From assembly GCA_903868145.1 (NCBI GenBank), contig CAIPTY010000087.1, positions 62,001 through 126,000 of the forward strand: a DNA stretch of 64,000 bases, read 5' to 3'. The translations under genes and the position numbers were made by a program. A model generated the notes under the pieces. The model was not told where the DNA came from. It made no database searches and saw only the letters and a list, made by a program, of their open reading frames with translations. Numbering within the stretch: the first letter of the stretch is position 1; each line of letters begins with the position of its first letter. This DNA is from an uncultured Desulfuromonadales bacterium (GTDB lineage Bacteria; Desulfobacterota; Desulfuromonadia; Geobacterales; Pseudopelobacteraceae). This document shows, one piece after another, positions 46,545-55,305 of the stretch.

Positions 46545-46796
46545 CTATTCCTTGTGAGTGGTCCAGAACATGGATACTGCGTTAGCGGCAAACAGGCCGT
46601 ACAGCCACATGGTGTTCCATGCCGGGCCTGACCAGTGACTGCCGCGTCCGCCGCCGACTACTCCCGACGCGACCACGATACCGATCAGCGCCGTAAACGC
46701 AACCATGGCCACCGAACGCAGGATGGCGCTGTTGCGCCAGGTATGACGTTCCAGTTCCTCAATCCTCTGCAGCAGTTCAAGCTCTCTTTCGTTCAT
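46545..46796 (-). CDS. Small membrane protein, second gene of the membrane operon
   Basis: The ATG at 46796 follows aaggagaagagag; the product has 83 residues. A charged helix (MNERELELLQRIEELERHTW, coiled-coil-like) precedes two membrane segments (about 24-42 and 60-78). It starts inside the 3' end of the 40-residue gene and ends 13 bases before the large membrane protein, so all three are coupled. Function is unknown. Confidence 0.7.
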   Translation of the reverse strand: MNERELELLQRIEELERHTWRNSAILRSVAMVAFTALIGIVVASGVVGGGRGSHWSGPAWNTMWLYGLFAANAVSMFWTTHKE

Positions 46797-46899
46797 CTCT
46801 CTTCTCCTTTGCATAGGTAATGACTATAAACAGCAGGGAAACGGACAGGGCAATTACTTCATTGAGACCGTGAATATGTGTCGCCAGATTGAAAAACAT
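46777..46899 (-). CDS. 40-residue membrane protein, first gene of the membrane operon
   Basis: The minus-strand frame reads MFFNLATHIHGLNEVIALSV and on to KEKRDERKRA. It has one membrane helix (about 14-30) and a basic tail, positive inside. A good ribosome site (caggagaaagct) precedes the ATG and its last 20 bases overlap the next gene. Spacing and topology favour a real small protein. Confidence 0.6.
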   Translation of the reverse strand: MFFNLATHIHGLNEVIALSVSLLFIVITYAKEKRDERKRA

Positions 46900-46935
46900 A
46901 GCTTTCTCCTGTACATGGGGTACGATGGTCTTCGA

Positions 46936-47127
46936 TCAGCATTTAACCAGATCGGGCAGTTCACCCGGAAATCTGTCAGCAAGTTCCAGGTATTTGGAAC
47001 ATTCGAGATGCCGACCGCTGCAGTAGCGGATAATCATGTTGACATCATGGGTCGAAATGTAGCCGCAGCCAACGTCACAGTAGTCATCATTCTTGCCATA
47101 GAAGGGACAGATGCAGGTATTTCCCAT
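46936..47127 (-). CDS. Small cysteine-rich protein, possible metal or FeS binder
   Basis: The ATG at 47127 follows gagaggcgctca and gives 63 residues with seven cysteines (CICPFY, DYCDVGCGY, YCSGRHLECSKY, final KC). The pattern CxC-x9-Cx3C-x10-Cx6C-type suggests a metal site or iron-sulfur cluster. It precedes the three-gene membrane operon by only 37 bases in the direction of transcription and could be co-transcribed with it. No family name is offered. Confidence 0.65.
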   Translation of the reverse strand: MGNTCICPFYGKNDDYCDVGCGYISTHDVNMIIRYCSGRHLECSKYLELADRFPGELPDLVKC

Positions 47128-47463
47128 TGAGCGCCTCTCGATAACGTGTTCGACGATGTATAAAGCACAACCCGTGCCAGACAGGGAATATAGATAATTA
47201 GTATAGTTATAACGGATAGTTGGAATATAGTCATCCTTTTGAGAACGGTGAAACTCAGGCAGCATTTCGCATAATTGCAAATACACTGGCTTGCCAGTCC
47301 GGCTGTACGGCAGAGCCAGGAGACAACGGTTACAGAGAGATGCGATTTTTACCTGCAATTCAGGGATGTTGCATGTCGGAATTGCGCGCATCAGACTTTT
47401 TGCACGCATGCAAACTTCACAGAACCACACTTTTGCATGTATGCAAAAAACCGGGAGGAGAGA
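47128..47463. other. Divergent intergenic region with two palindromes
   Basis: These 336 bases separate the cysteine-rich gene (minus) from the methyltransferase (plus). An AT-rich block lies at about 47155-47235. Frames crossing the region lack ribosome sites and homologous content. Confidence 0.5.
47398..47448. promoter_or_regulatory. Pair of TTTTGCA-type palindromes, candidate operators
   Basis: TTTTGCACGCATGCAAAC (47398-47415) and TTTTGCATGTATGCAAAA (47431-47448) share arms TTTTGCA/TGCAAA; the second is a perfect 8-bp-arm palindrome. Their centres are 33 bases apart, about three helical turns. The second ends just before the ribosome site of the methyltransferase, so a bound dimeric repressor would block its expression. 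Confidence 0.6.
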
Positions 47464-48039
47464 ATGGAGTCTGACAGAATCAAATGGAACAGACGTTTCG
47501 GATCGGAAGACTCATACCTGGGCGAACGTCCATCTCCCTTTCTCCTGCAGGAGATCGGAAGGATCAGGCAACTGGCACCGGGCAGGCGGGCGCTGGACAT
47601 TGCCTGCGGCGAAGGTCGCAACAGCGTCTTTCTGGCACAGCACGGGTTTGGCGTCACGGCGCTGGACATTTCTGACACGGGACTCGCCAGAGGACGAAGG
47701 AGGGCTGAAGAGGCGGGTGTTGACGTTGATTTCCAGCAGATTGACCTTGAGGGATTCAACATATCGGGACAGTACGATCTGGTGATAAACTTCAATTTTC
47801 TGCTGCGGGATCTGATTCCGGCCGAGGTGCAGGCCCTTTCGCCGGGGGGAATACTTGTTTTTGACACGATCCGTGAATCAGAGGCGCTGCTGGCCTCCCA
47901 CAACCCTGCCTATCTGCTGGGCACGGGAGAACTCCGGCGCATCTTCGAGGAGTTCAGCGGCGATATTCTGCTGTACGAAGAGGTTAATGCAGGAGAGATG
48001 CCGACTGCACGGCTTCTGTTCAGGATGGCGTTTCCCTGA
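47464..48039 (+). CDS. SAM-dependent methyltransferase (TehB-like)
   Basis: The ATG at 47464 (gggaggagaga) gives 191 residues. The SAM-binding motif I is RRALDIACGEGRNSVFLAQHG (about 37-57) with motif II-like VTALDIS (about 60-66) and FQQIDLEGF. It starts with WNRRFG.EDSYLG, as in TehB/tellurite-type or thiopurine-type small methyltransferases. Substrate is unknown. Two palindromes upstream suggest regulated expression, perhaps by a toxic metalloid or xenobiotic. It ends inside the convergent transglutaminase gene by 20 bases. Confidence 0.85.
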   Translation: MESDRIKWNRRFGSEDSYLGERPSPFLLQEIGRIRQLAPGRRALDIACGEGRNSVFLAQHGFGVTALDISDTGLARGRRRAEEAGVDVDFQQIDLEGFNISGQYDLVINFNFLLRDLIPAEVQALSPGGILVFDTIRESEALLASHNPAYLLGTGELRRIFEEFSGDILLYEEVNAGEMPTARLLFRMAFP

Positions 48040-49942
48040 ATTTTTGGCGCATGATCAGGAGCAGCTGCTCATATTCATCATCCGTAAGCTTTCTGTCCCG
48101 ATACACCGCTCCGGCATAGATATCGACGAAAGCGCGTACACCCGGATTGCCGGACGCGGCGACAATCTCGAACAGCCCCTGTTTTCCCCGCTGAACCGGA
48201 AGGTCGTATTCACGTTCGATCTGCCGATAGAATCGGCGCAGCAGACGTTCCTCCCGCGAGATAAAAATCCTGCTTCGGAATACGAACATCGCTGAGATAC
48301 CTGCCACCAGAAACAGCAACAAAAGATAGGGAATTGCTGCAGAGAGGAAACCGCTGACCTTAATCCCCTGGAATCGTCTGCCGGCGTTCAAGGCTGCTTC
48401 CACCTGCCGATCGGAGTCGTAGGTTATGACCATCCGGTTCCAGCTATGATCCAGAGAATCCAGCATCAGACGCAACCTGAGCATCGGACTCTGTGCGTGT
48501 GCGCCTCCCCACACGGTGCCGGCATTCGCCGCAAAACTGCTTGGGTCGATCCGCACCCACCCTTTTCCCTCGATATACGCCTCCACCCAGGCATGCGCCA
48601 TGTCCTCGATCACGAGATAATAGCCGCCCAGATCATTGTATTCGCCTCCCAGATAACCGCCAACCACGCGGGAAGGCACACCGGCCGAACGCAGAAGCAG
48701 GGCAAAGGATGAGGCAAAAAACTCGCAGTGCCCCTGCCGGGATTCAAACAGGAAAAGTTCCAGAGCATGTTCACCGGTTGGCAGACCCTGTCTGCTGTAG
48801 CTGAAACCGCCATTTCTGAAAAAGAGTTCCAGCTTTTCCAGTCTTCCGGCATCGCTGGGGGCCTGACTCCGGATAGTCCCCGCCAGTTCCCGAATCCGGG
48901 GAGACAGCTTTTCGGGCAGTTTCAGATAGAAGTCACGATCAATGCCGCCACGCGTCGGAAGGATCCCGGTAACAACCGACCCGGCAGAATACGTAAGCCT
49001 TCTGCCAGCCGGTCCGAGCCATTCGTAAGTGCCGTCTGGCGAGCGCTTTGAACGGGTCAGGGATATTCTGCCAGGTGCGTCCAGCGCCAGCAGCGCCCGG
49101 GAAGAGCCAGGTTCCGGATAGATCGTCTGGGTAACAAGACGTCGTGGATACATGACTTCTTCTGCCGGAGCAGCGGACCGTTCCCAACTGGTCCCTTTCG
49201 GCTTGCTGAAAACGGCGCCGCGCCAGTAGAGCTGTGACTGAGACTGACGAGGCATTTCGGCCCGGAAGGCAAGAACACGTGATTCGCCGATACTCTGACT
49301 TCTACCCGGTTCAACCGAGTCACCGAAACCTGCCGAGCGCGTAGTCGGAACAACCATAAAGTTCCAGAGCGGCAGCGGTGTACGTGGCAGCAGCGGAAAA
49401 AACAGAACCAGCAGTGGCAATGAAACCACAGGCATCAGGAGGCCTGCGGCCAGCACCTTGCGATAATCGCCGGGAGGTAGCGACATGCCGCTGTCCTGGC
49501 TGTAGAACGTCAGCAGCACCATCAGAACAGCAACCAGCACCAGCATCACGGTGAGATACAGAAGAAATACCGGGCTGAGATTGAACAGTGATGAGGATGC
49601 CAGGCAGAAAAGCGACAGGGCGGCGCTCTGCAGATAGTAACGACCGCTCTTGGGACCCGCCAGCCTGACCGCCAGCATGATCGCAAGGATACTGACTACC
49701 GGCTGAATCGGCTGAGCACGGCTGAACTGGGCGGCGTAGAAGAGGAAAACCGGTACAACAGCAGCATTGAACATCCAGTTTTTAACCGGCCAGGCCCTTG
49801 TACGATCCTGCCAGATACCGGCAGCCAGGCCGATCACAACGGCACTGCGTGGAACTATTTCCAGCCAGGGAAACAGTGGCGTAATCCCGCACAGCGCAAT
49901 GGCGTAGGCGAGTATGGCTATCAGCGAGCTAATCGAGACCAT
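48020..49942 (-). CDS. Transglutaminase-like membrane protein (TgpA family)
   Basis: The 640-residue protein has seven to eight N-terminal membrane helices (about 5-190), a DUF3488-like segment, a transglutaminase core with catalytic Cys in GHCEFFASSFALLLRSAG (about 410), His in MAHAWVEAYI and Asp in IDPSS, and a further helix (about 548-568) with a cytoplasmic DUF4129-like tail. With MoxR and DUF58 proteins it forms a common three-gene unit whose substrate is not known. Confidence 0.9.
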   Translation of the reverse strand: MVSISSLIAILAYAIALCGITPLFPWLEIVPRSAVVIGLAAGIWQDRTRAWPVKNWMFNAAVVPVFLFYAAQFSRAQPIQPVVSILAIMLAVRLAGPKSGRYYLQSAALSLFCLASSSLFNLSPVFLLYLTVMLVLVAVLMVLLTFYSQDSGMSLPPGDYRKVLAAGLLMPVVSLPLLVLFFPLLPRTPLPLWNFMVVPTTRSAGFGDSVEPGRSQSIGESRVLAFRAEMPRQSQSQLYWRGAVFSKPKGTSWERSAAPAEEVMYPRRLVTQTIYPEPGSSRALLALDAPGRISLTRSKRSPDGTYEWLGPAGRRLTYSAGSVVTGILPTRGGIDRDFYLKLPEKLSPRIRELAGTIRSQAPSDAGRLEKLELFFRNGGFSYSRQGLPTGEHALELFLFESRQGHCEFFASSFALLLRSAGVPSRVVGGYLGGEYNDLGGYYLVIEDMAHAWVEAYIEGKGWVRIDPSSFAANAGTVWGGAHAQSPMLRLRLMLDSLDHSWNRMVITYDSDRQVEAALNAGRRFQGIKVSGFLSAAIPYLLLLFLVAGISAMFVFRSRIFISREERLLRRFYRQIEREYDLPVQRGKQGLFEIVAASGNPGVRAFVDIYAGAVYRDRKLTDDEYEQLLLIMRQKFRETPS

Positions 49943-50891
49943 ACATCGCCAGCTCCGTCAACAGATGTGCGCCATGCCGCGGTCCGATCCGCGCAGCGAT
50001 CTCGCGCCCTCCCAGATTCAAACCCACCGGACGTGCGCCAACCCATCTGCGCACCAGCCAGGCAGCCCGGGAAATACGTTCCTCCAGGCTGTTCCCGGCC
50101 AACGCGTCCAGATCGATCACCAGGGGCACAGCCGATTGTCGTCCAAATTGCTTGACCTGCAGATCGTTTGAGCGTGCCGAGAGCTTCCAGTGAATAACCC
50201 TCAGCGGTTCACGCCCCGAGTATGCGGCGATTTTTTCCAGTTCACCATCGTCTCCCCTGTCCCGTCGCGGCGCAATTCCCTTTGGTTTAGCCTCGTTCCC
50301 GTCTCCGGTGTGCAGACTGGGCTGCAATCGGGGAAAGACGATCACGTCGGAATCCAGCGTTATTTTCCAGTAGCGGTTGAAGAAGTTGACCGGAAACGGA
50401 GAACTGATGGTTATGGTAGCGATGCGGGCAGGCCCGCGCCGATCGAAGATGAGTCCGATATTCTCTTCAATCGTCGAACCTCCGGCAATAACCGGCAGTG
50501 TGAGGGGGTGCGCTCCATTGCATTCAAGCCTGATCAGAAATGACGGGATATGACGTTTGGTATTATGGAGTCTGAAGCGGAAGGGGGCAGCCGTTCCGGC
50601 AAATATTTCGGACGGCGGCAGCAGTTCGGGAACAAGCCACTTGATGTTGATCATTCCGGCCATACCGGTGACCGACATGAAGGCCAGCAGGCCGGAGACA
50701 ACAAGAAACAGAAGGTTATTACCGGTATTAACGGCCGAAAAGCCCAGCAAAAGGGTAATCACGACGTACAGTACTCCGGCCGTGCTGACCTTCAGACCAA
50801 AGGCAGCGGTATGGTGGCGACGATTGCGCGTAGAACCCCTCCCCTGTCGACATTTTCGTGCTCGGAGCGCATCACCAGCCGATGAGCGCAC
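49929..50891 (-). CDS. DUF58 protein
   Basis: The 320-residue protein has two adjacent membrane helices (about 37-57 and 60-80) and the DUF58 stretch IAAYSGREPLRVIHWKLSARSNDLQVKQF (about 225-255). Its only visible start in frame is the ATG at 50891, inside moxR, a 100-base overlap; no GTG, TTG or ATG occurs later before the first helix, so either the overlap is real or a non-standard start is used. The end overlaps the TgpA-like gene by 14 bases. Work with a MoxR ATPase is the family norm. Confidence 0.88.
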   Translation of the reverse strand: MRSSAGDALRARKCRQGRGSTRNRRHHTAAFGLKVSTAGVLYVVITLLLGFSAVNTGNNLLFLVVSGLLAFMSVTGMAGMINIKWLVPELLPPSEIFAGTAAPFRFRLHNTKRHIPSFLIRLECNGAHPLTLPVIAGGSTIEENIGLIFDRRGPARIATITISSPFPVNFFNRYWKITLDSDVIVFPRLQPSLHTGDGNEAKPKGIAPRRDRGDDGELEKIAAYSGREPLRVIHWKLSARSNDLQVKQFGRQSAVPLVIDLDALAGNSLEERISRAAWLVRRWVGARPVGLNLGGREIAARIGPRHGAHLLTELAMYGLD

Positions 50892-51736
50892 ACCGCCTGC
50901 GCAATCCGTTTCACATCCTCGGGTGCCACAAAATCCCGCCCTTCAAGAAAGGCCGAAGCGCGTGCGGCCTGGGCAAGACTGATGGCCGCCCTGGTGGAAA
51001 GCCCGGTCTGGATCATGGAATGACAGCGGGTTGCCGCAACAATTGCGTGAATATAGCTGACCACCTTCTCCGAAAGAAAGACATCATGCCCAACAATCCG
51101 GCGTGCGGACAGGATATCCCCGGTGGTGCTGATTGCCGCTATGTTGACGATCTTCTCGCGGATACCGCCTCCGGCGATAATCATCTTTTCCAGGTGTTCA
51201 GGCGGATAGCCTATGCCGGTGCAGATCAGAAACCGATCCAGCTGCGACTCGGGCAGCGGAAAGGTTCCGCTCTGGTCTGAAGGATTCTGGGTGGCAAAGA
51301 CTATAAACGGATCGGGCAGATGGTGTGTCACCCCCTCGACTGTCACACGGCGCTCCTCCATGGCCTCAAGCATGGCGCTCTGGGTGCGGGGCATGGCGCG
51401 GTTGATCTCATCAAGAAGGACGATATTGCTGAAGACCGGGCCCGGCACGAAGATGAAACGCCCCTCCTCGCGATTGAACACCGAGAGACCGGTGATGTCA
51501 GATGGAAGCAGGTCACTGGTACACTGCACCCTGCCGAATGAAAGCCCGGTGGCTGCAGCCAGTGCCAGGGCAATGGTCGTCTTTCCCAATCCGGGAAGAT
51601 CCTCGATCAGGATATGGCCACCGGTCAACAGCGCAATCAGCGACAGGCGCAGAACTTCTTCCTTTCCCTGAAGGTGATCGCGGGAAAGCACACCGAGTAT
51701 GTCGGTGATTGCGGTATGGTTATGGGTTTTTGTCAC
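50792..51736 (-). CDS. moxR: MoxR-family AAA ATPase
   Basis: The 314-residue AAA ATPase has Walker A LIEDLPGLGKTTIAL (about 37-51), RVQCTSDLLPSDITG, Walker B VLLDEINRAMPRTQSAMLEAM and sensor FATQNPSDQSGTFPLPESQLDRF. MoxR proteins act as chaperones for VWA or DUF58 partners; the latter follows directly. A GTG start (agg.ctgcgc) is used. The frame ends TIPLPLV. Confidence 0.93.
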   Translation of the reverse strand: MTKTHNHTAITDILGVLSRDHLQGKEEVLRLSLIALLTGGHILIEDLPGLGKTTIALALAAATGLSFGRVQCTSDLLPSDITGLSVFNREEGRFIFVPGPVFSNIVLLDEINRAMPRTQSAMLEAMEERRVTVEGVTHHLPDPFIVFATQNPSDQSGTFPLPESQLDRFLICTGIGYPPEHLEKMIIAGGGIREKIVNIAAISTTGDILSARRIVGHDVFLSEKVVSYIHAIVAATRCHSMIQTGLSTRAAISLAQAARASAFLEGRDFVAPEDVKRIAQAVCAHRLVMRSEHENVDRGGVLRAIVATIPLPLV

Positions 51737-51839
51737 GCGCAGACCTCAATTTCTTCTTGATTTTAATGAGATAAAAGGATACCTCCTACAAGCTGCATGG
51801 AAGCATACCGATTTAACGGCGCTCGTTGGAGGTTCCCAG

Positions 51840-52127
51840 ATGGTTTTCAAGCGTAACATCTTTTCCAGGACACTTTCAAATGGAATGAGAGCAGACTTTG
51901 CCATTGGCATGGAAAACGGGGTTTATATAGCCGTTCTGTATGTAGGTGGACGCCTTATTCCAGGGCCGACACAGCCCCAGCCGCTCGTACCCCCAAAAGA
52001 TGATGTCACCCACTGGATGGGCAATCGCCCCAGCGTCGGCCTGAGCGACGCAGAAACAGAAAAAATCATCCAGGCTGTCTCACTGGAAAACAGTGTGCTG
52101 CAACACCGCATACCCAAAAAAGGCTGA
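51840..52127 (+). CDS. Unknown small protein, divergent from moxR
   Basis: The ATG at 51840 follows ggaggttcccag and gives 95 residues (MVFKRNIFSRTLSNGMRADF, then VYIAVLYVGGRLIPGPTQPQPL). The open frame extends upstream into the moxR promoter without a ribosome site. It looks soluble with a short strand-rich start and a polar C-terminus. No family is recognised. Confidence 0.5.
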   Translation: MVFKRNIFSRTLSNGMRADFAIGMENGVYIAVLYVGGRLIPGPTQPQPLVPPKDDVTHWMGNRPSVGLSDAETEKIIQAVSLENSVLQHRIPKKG

Positions 52128-52250
52128 CTGACGCCCCGCACCGCAGTCATACCACATCCCTGTAATCCTCTCCACCCTTACCGGGTTGATTTAACCGGCG
52201 TCATCAGGTATATCATTGAAAAATATGAGTGTATACATGCTGGTGGCATT

Positions 52251-53777
52251 GTGAACGAGATACTCCATAAACTGAAACTGCGCTGGAAGCTGCTCGCTCT
52301 GGTATTACCACTGGTGATTGTTCCAATTTTTGTGGTTGCCGGAGTCATCGGCTTCATCGCAAACCATCAGGCCTATCTGGGAATCACCCATTCCAGCATG
52401 GATGATCTGGAACATATGGCATCGTTCACCCTTGACCTCCTCGGGTCACACGATCAGCAGTTTAATGATTATCGCGGCGGCAAACCCGGCGATCTCACCA
52501 GCGAACTTTCATCCAATTCGTTTACCGCTCTCAAAAAAAGAATCAAGGCTAAAAAGGTTGGCGCCAGCGGTTATATCTACTGCATGAGCCGGACCGGAAC
52601 CCTGACCATTCATCCCGACTCCGAGGGCATGACTATCATTGACGCCAGAGACTCCAGCGGGAAATTCTTCATCCGCGAAATGTGCGAAAAGAAAAACGGC
52701 TGGATCCGCTACCCCTGGAAAAATCCCGGCGACAACTCGCCACGCATGAAAATAGTCCGCTACACATATTTTCCCCAGTGGGACTGGATCGTTGCCGTCG
52801 GATCCTACGAGGACGAATTCTACCACGAGGCAAACAAGATCAAGGAACACATTTTGTTGAGTATGCTCCTGCTGATCTTCGTGGTCGGCACACTGGCAGT
52901 GCTCCTTGTTTTCAGGGCATCTACACTCATTACCAGCCCGATCACCCATATGATAGAGGTCATCAGACGGGTCAAGCGCGGAAACCTGGAGGAAAAGATG
53001 GCCGTCCAGGGGGAGGATGAGCTGGCTGAAATGGCAGGGTCCTTTAATCGTATGACCGATATAATCCGTCATACGATGGAGATGGAAGCATCGCTGGCGC
53101 AACAGGGGAAAATGGCGTCTCTCGGGGTTTTATCCTCTGGCGTAGCCCACGAGATCAACAATCCGCTGGGGGTTATTCTCGGTTATGCCGCCTACCTTGA
53201 AGGCAAGATGTCACCGGAAGACCCGAACTACACGTACATCCATGAGATAAAACGTGAAAGCAAACGCTGCAAGAAGATCGTCCAGGATCTGCTCAGCTAT
53301 GCCCGCACGCCGCGCCCTTCACGGGAAGCGCTTGATCTGAATGCACTGCTGCATCAGATCGTCGATTTTGCCGCCAATCATACCGATATGCGCGGGGTTG
53401 TGATAACTACTGTGTTTGCCCCGGATCTGCCGGCGGTCATGCTGGATGGAGACCAGTTGCGGCAGGTTGCCATCAATCTGATCCTCAACGCCGGCGGGGC
53501 GATGCCGGAGGGGGGAACGCTTGAAGTGAAGACCGGAATCGAGGACCCGCACCACGTTCACATACTTTTTCAGGACAATGGCTGCGGAATTCCGCCTGAA
53601 AACATCGAAAAGATCTTTGAACCGTTCTACACCACCAAGGATCGCGGCACCGGGCTCGGACTGGCGATAACCCGCCAGATCATCGAACAGCATCAGGGCG
53701 AAATCCGGATTGAGAGTGTAACCGGCATGGGTACGACCGTCAAGGTTGTGCTTCCCGTAAACTGCGAGGAGTTGTGA
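52251..53777 (+). CDS. Sensor histidine kinase with Cache-type input domain
   Basis: A GTG start yields 508 residues with a membrane helix (about 18-38), a periplasmic Cache-like sensor (about 60-195: GASGYIYCMSRTGTLTIHP, PQWDWIVAVGSYEDEF), a second helix (about 200-222), HAMP (about 223-275), and kinase domains with the phosphoacceptor SSGVAHEINNPLGVILGY (about 299-316) and ATP site DNGCGIPPENIEKIFEPFYTT and GTGLGLAI. It overlaps the following response regulator by one base. It senses a small extracellular ligand not identified here. Confidence 0.93.
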   Translation: MNEILHKLKLRWKLLALVLPLVIVPIFVVAGVIGFIANHQAYLGITHSSMDDLEHMASFTLDLLGSHDQQFNDYRGGKPGDLTSELSSNSFTALKKRIKAKKVGASGYIYCMSRTGTLTIHPDSEGMTIIDARDSSGKFFIREMCEKKNGWIRYPWKNPGDNSPRMKIVRYTYFPQWDWIVAVGSYEDEFYHEANKIKEHILLSMLLLIFVVGTLAVLLVFRASTLITSPITHMIEVIRRVKRGNLEEKMAVQGEDELAEMAGSFNRMTDIIRHTMEMEASLAQQGKMASLGVLSSGVAHEINNPLGVILGYAAYLEGKMSPEDPNYTYIHEIKRESKRCKKIVQDLLSYARTPRPSREALDLNALLHQIVDFAANHTDMRGVVITTVFAPDLPAVMLDGDQLRQVAINLILNAGGAMPEGGTLEVKTGIEDPHHVHILFQDNGCGIPPENIEKIFEPFYTTKDRGTGLGLAITRQIIEQHQGEIRIESVTGMGTTVKVVLPVNCEEL

Positions 53778-55171
53778 TGTCCGCAAAAAAACGCATCCTG
53801 GTGATAGACAACGAAGAAGGGCTCTGCCGGATGATGGAGCAGATACTGCTGGACAACGGCTATCTGGCGCAGGCCTGCACCTCTCCCCGCACAGCGGTGG
53901 ATGAATTCCGGCCCGGCGCCTGGGACCTGGTCATCACCGACATCAAGATGCCCGGCATGAGCGGTCTTGAGGTTTTGCAGCGGATCAAGGAACTGTCCCG
54001 GGATACCCCGGTCATCATGATCACGGCCTACGCCACGGTGGACATGTCGATTCAGGCACTGCGAAAGGGCGCATATGACATGCTGACCAAGCCCTTTGAA
54101 CCTGAGGAGCTGATTTTTCGGGTGAAGAACGCCCTGCAGCAGTCGGATCTTCTGGAGGAGAACCGGGAGCTTCGCAAGGAGCTGGAGGGAAAATTCAGTT
54201 TTGACAACATCATCGGGGCATCCGAACAACTGCGGAGTGTGCTGGGAAAGGTGGAAAAGGTCGCCGTGCGCGACACCTCGGTGCTGATCACCGGGGAGTC
54301 CGGCTCAGGCAAGGAGCTGATCGCCCAGGCCATTCATTACAATTCACCGCGCCATGAACGCAGATTCATGGCAATAAACTGCGGTGCCCTGCCTGAAACC
54401 CTGTTGGAAAGCGAGCTGTTCGGCTACAAAAAAGGAGCCTTCACCGGTGCCAAAGATAGTCGTCAGGGGCTGCTTGAGGCGGCAGATGGCGGCACCCTCT
54501 TTCTGGACGAAGTCGGCAACCTGCCCATGAATGTCCAGAAAACCCTGCTTCGTTTTCTGCAGGAGAAGGAATTCAACCGCCTGGGAGACACCTCGCCGAC
54601 GCGAGTCGATGTGCGGGTGCTCTCCGCCACCAACTCCAACCTCAAAGATGCCGTAAAAAACGGCGCCTTCCGGGAAGACCTCTTCTATCGGCTCAATGTT
54701 GTGAACATCCACCTGCCCGCCCTCCGGGAGCGGAGAGACGACATACCGCCGCTGGCGGCACACTTCATACACCTGCAAAACCAGAAGTTCGGCACCTCGG
54801 TGAAGGGATTTGAAAAGGATGCCCTTCAGGCGCTCTGCAGTTTTGACTGGCCGGGCAATATTCGCCAGCTCAGAAACGTGATAGAGGCCTGTATGGCCTT
54901 GGGAGTGGAAGACAGTATCTGTCGGGAGTCACTGGGGCAATTCATCGACATCACGGACGTTTCCCATGAGAACCTTCAGAGCGCTCAACTGCTCCATGAC
55001 GGTGTTCCGTTCAGCACAGCCCTTGACAGATTCGAGACGGACCTACTCAAGGATCTGCTGGCGAAACATCGGGGGAATATTGAAGCCGCCGCCCGCGAGG
55101 CCGACATGAACATGGCCACGATCTACCGGAAGATCAAGAAATACGGCATCAGGAAGGAAGACTTTTCCTGA
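53777..55171 (+). CDS. Sigma-54-dependent response regulator
   Basis: The 464-residue protein has a receiver domain (1-120, ILVIDNEEGLCRMMEQ; phosphoacceptor Asp in VITDIKMPGMSGLEVL about 54), an AAA+ domain (about 140-370) with Walker A ITGESGSGKELIA and the sigma-54 contact loop GAFTGA intact, and a Fis-type helix-turn-helix (IEAAAREADMNMATIYRKIKKYG). It activates sigma-54 promoters after phosphorylation by the upstream kinase. The ATG at 53777 overlaps the kinase stop (TGATG). Confidence 0.95.
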   Translation: MSAKKRILVIDNEEGLCRMMEQILLDNGYLAQACTSPRTAVDEFRPGAWDLVITDIKMPGMSGLEVLQRIKELSRDTPVIMITAYATVDMSIQALRKGAYDMLTKPFEPEELIFRVKNALQQSDLLEENRELRKELEGKFSFDNIIGASEQLRSVLGKVEKVAVRDTSVLITGESGSGKELIAQAIHYNSPRHERRFMAINCGALPETLLESELFGYKKGAFTGAKDSRQGLLEAADGGTLFLDEVGNLPMNVQKTLLRFLQEKEFNRLGDTSPTRVDVRVLSATNSNLKDAVKNGAFREDLFYRLNVVNIHLPALRERRDDIPPLAAHFIHLQNQKFGTSVKGFEKDALQALCSFDWPGNIRQLRNVIEACMALGVEDSICRESLGQFIDITDVSHENLQSAQLLHDGVPFSTALDRFETDLLKDLLAKHRGNIEAAAREADMNMATIYRKIKKYGIRKEDFS

Positions 55172-55305
55172 AAAAAGTTCGTGCGCAGTGAATATATTTT
55201 CGAGCAATGAATGCCCGCTTCAGGATGATTGACATTAACATTGCCGTATGAGACACCCGCATTAAATAAAGCTTGAACATTTCCCCGTCATCAAGGACGT
55301 GCCAC

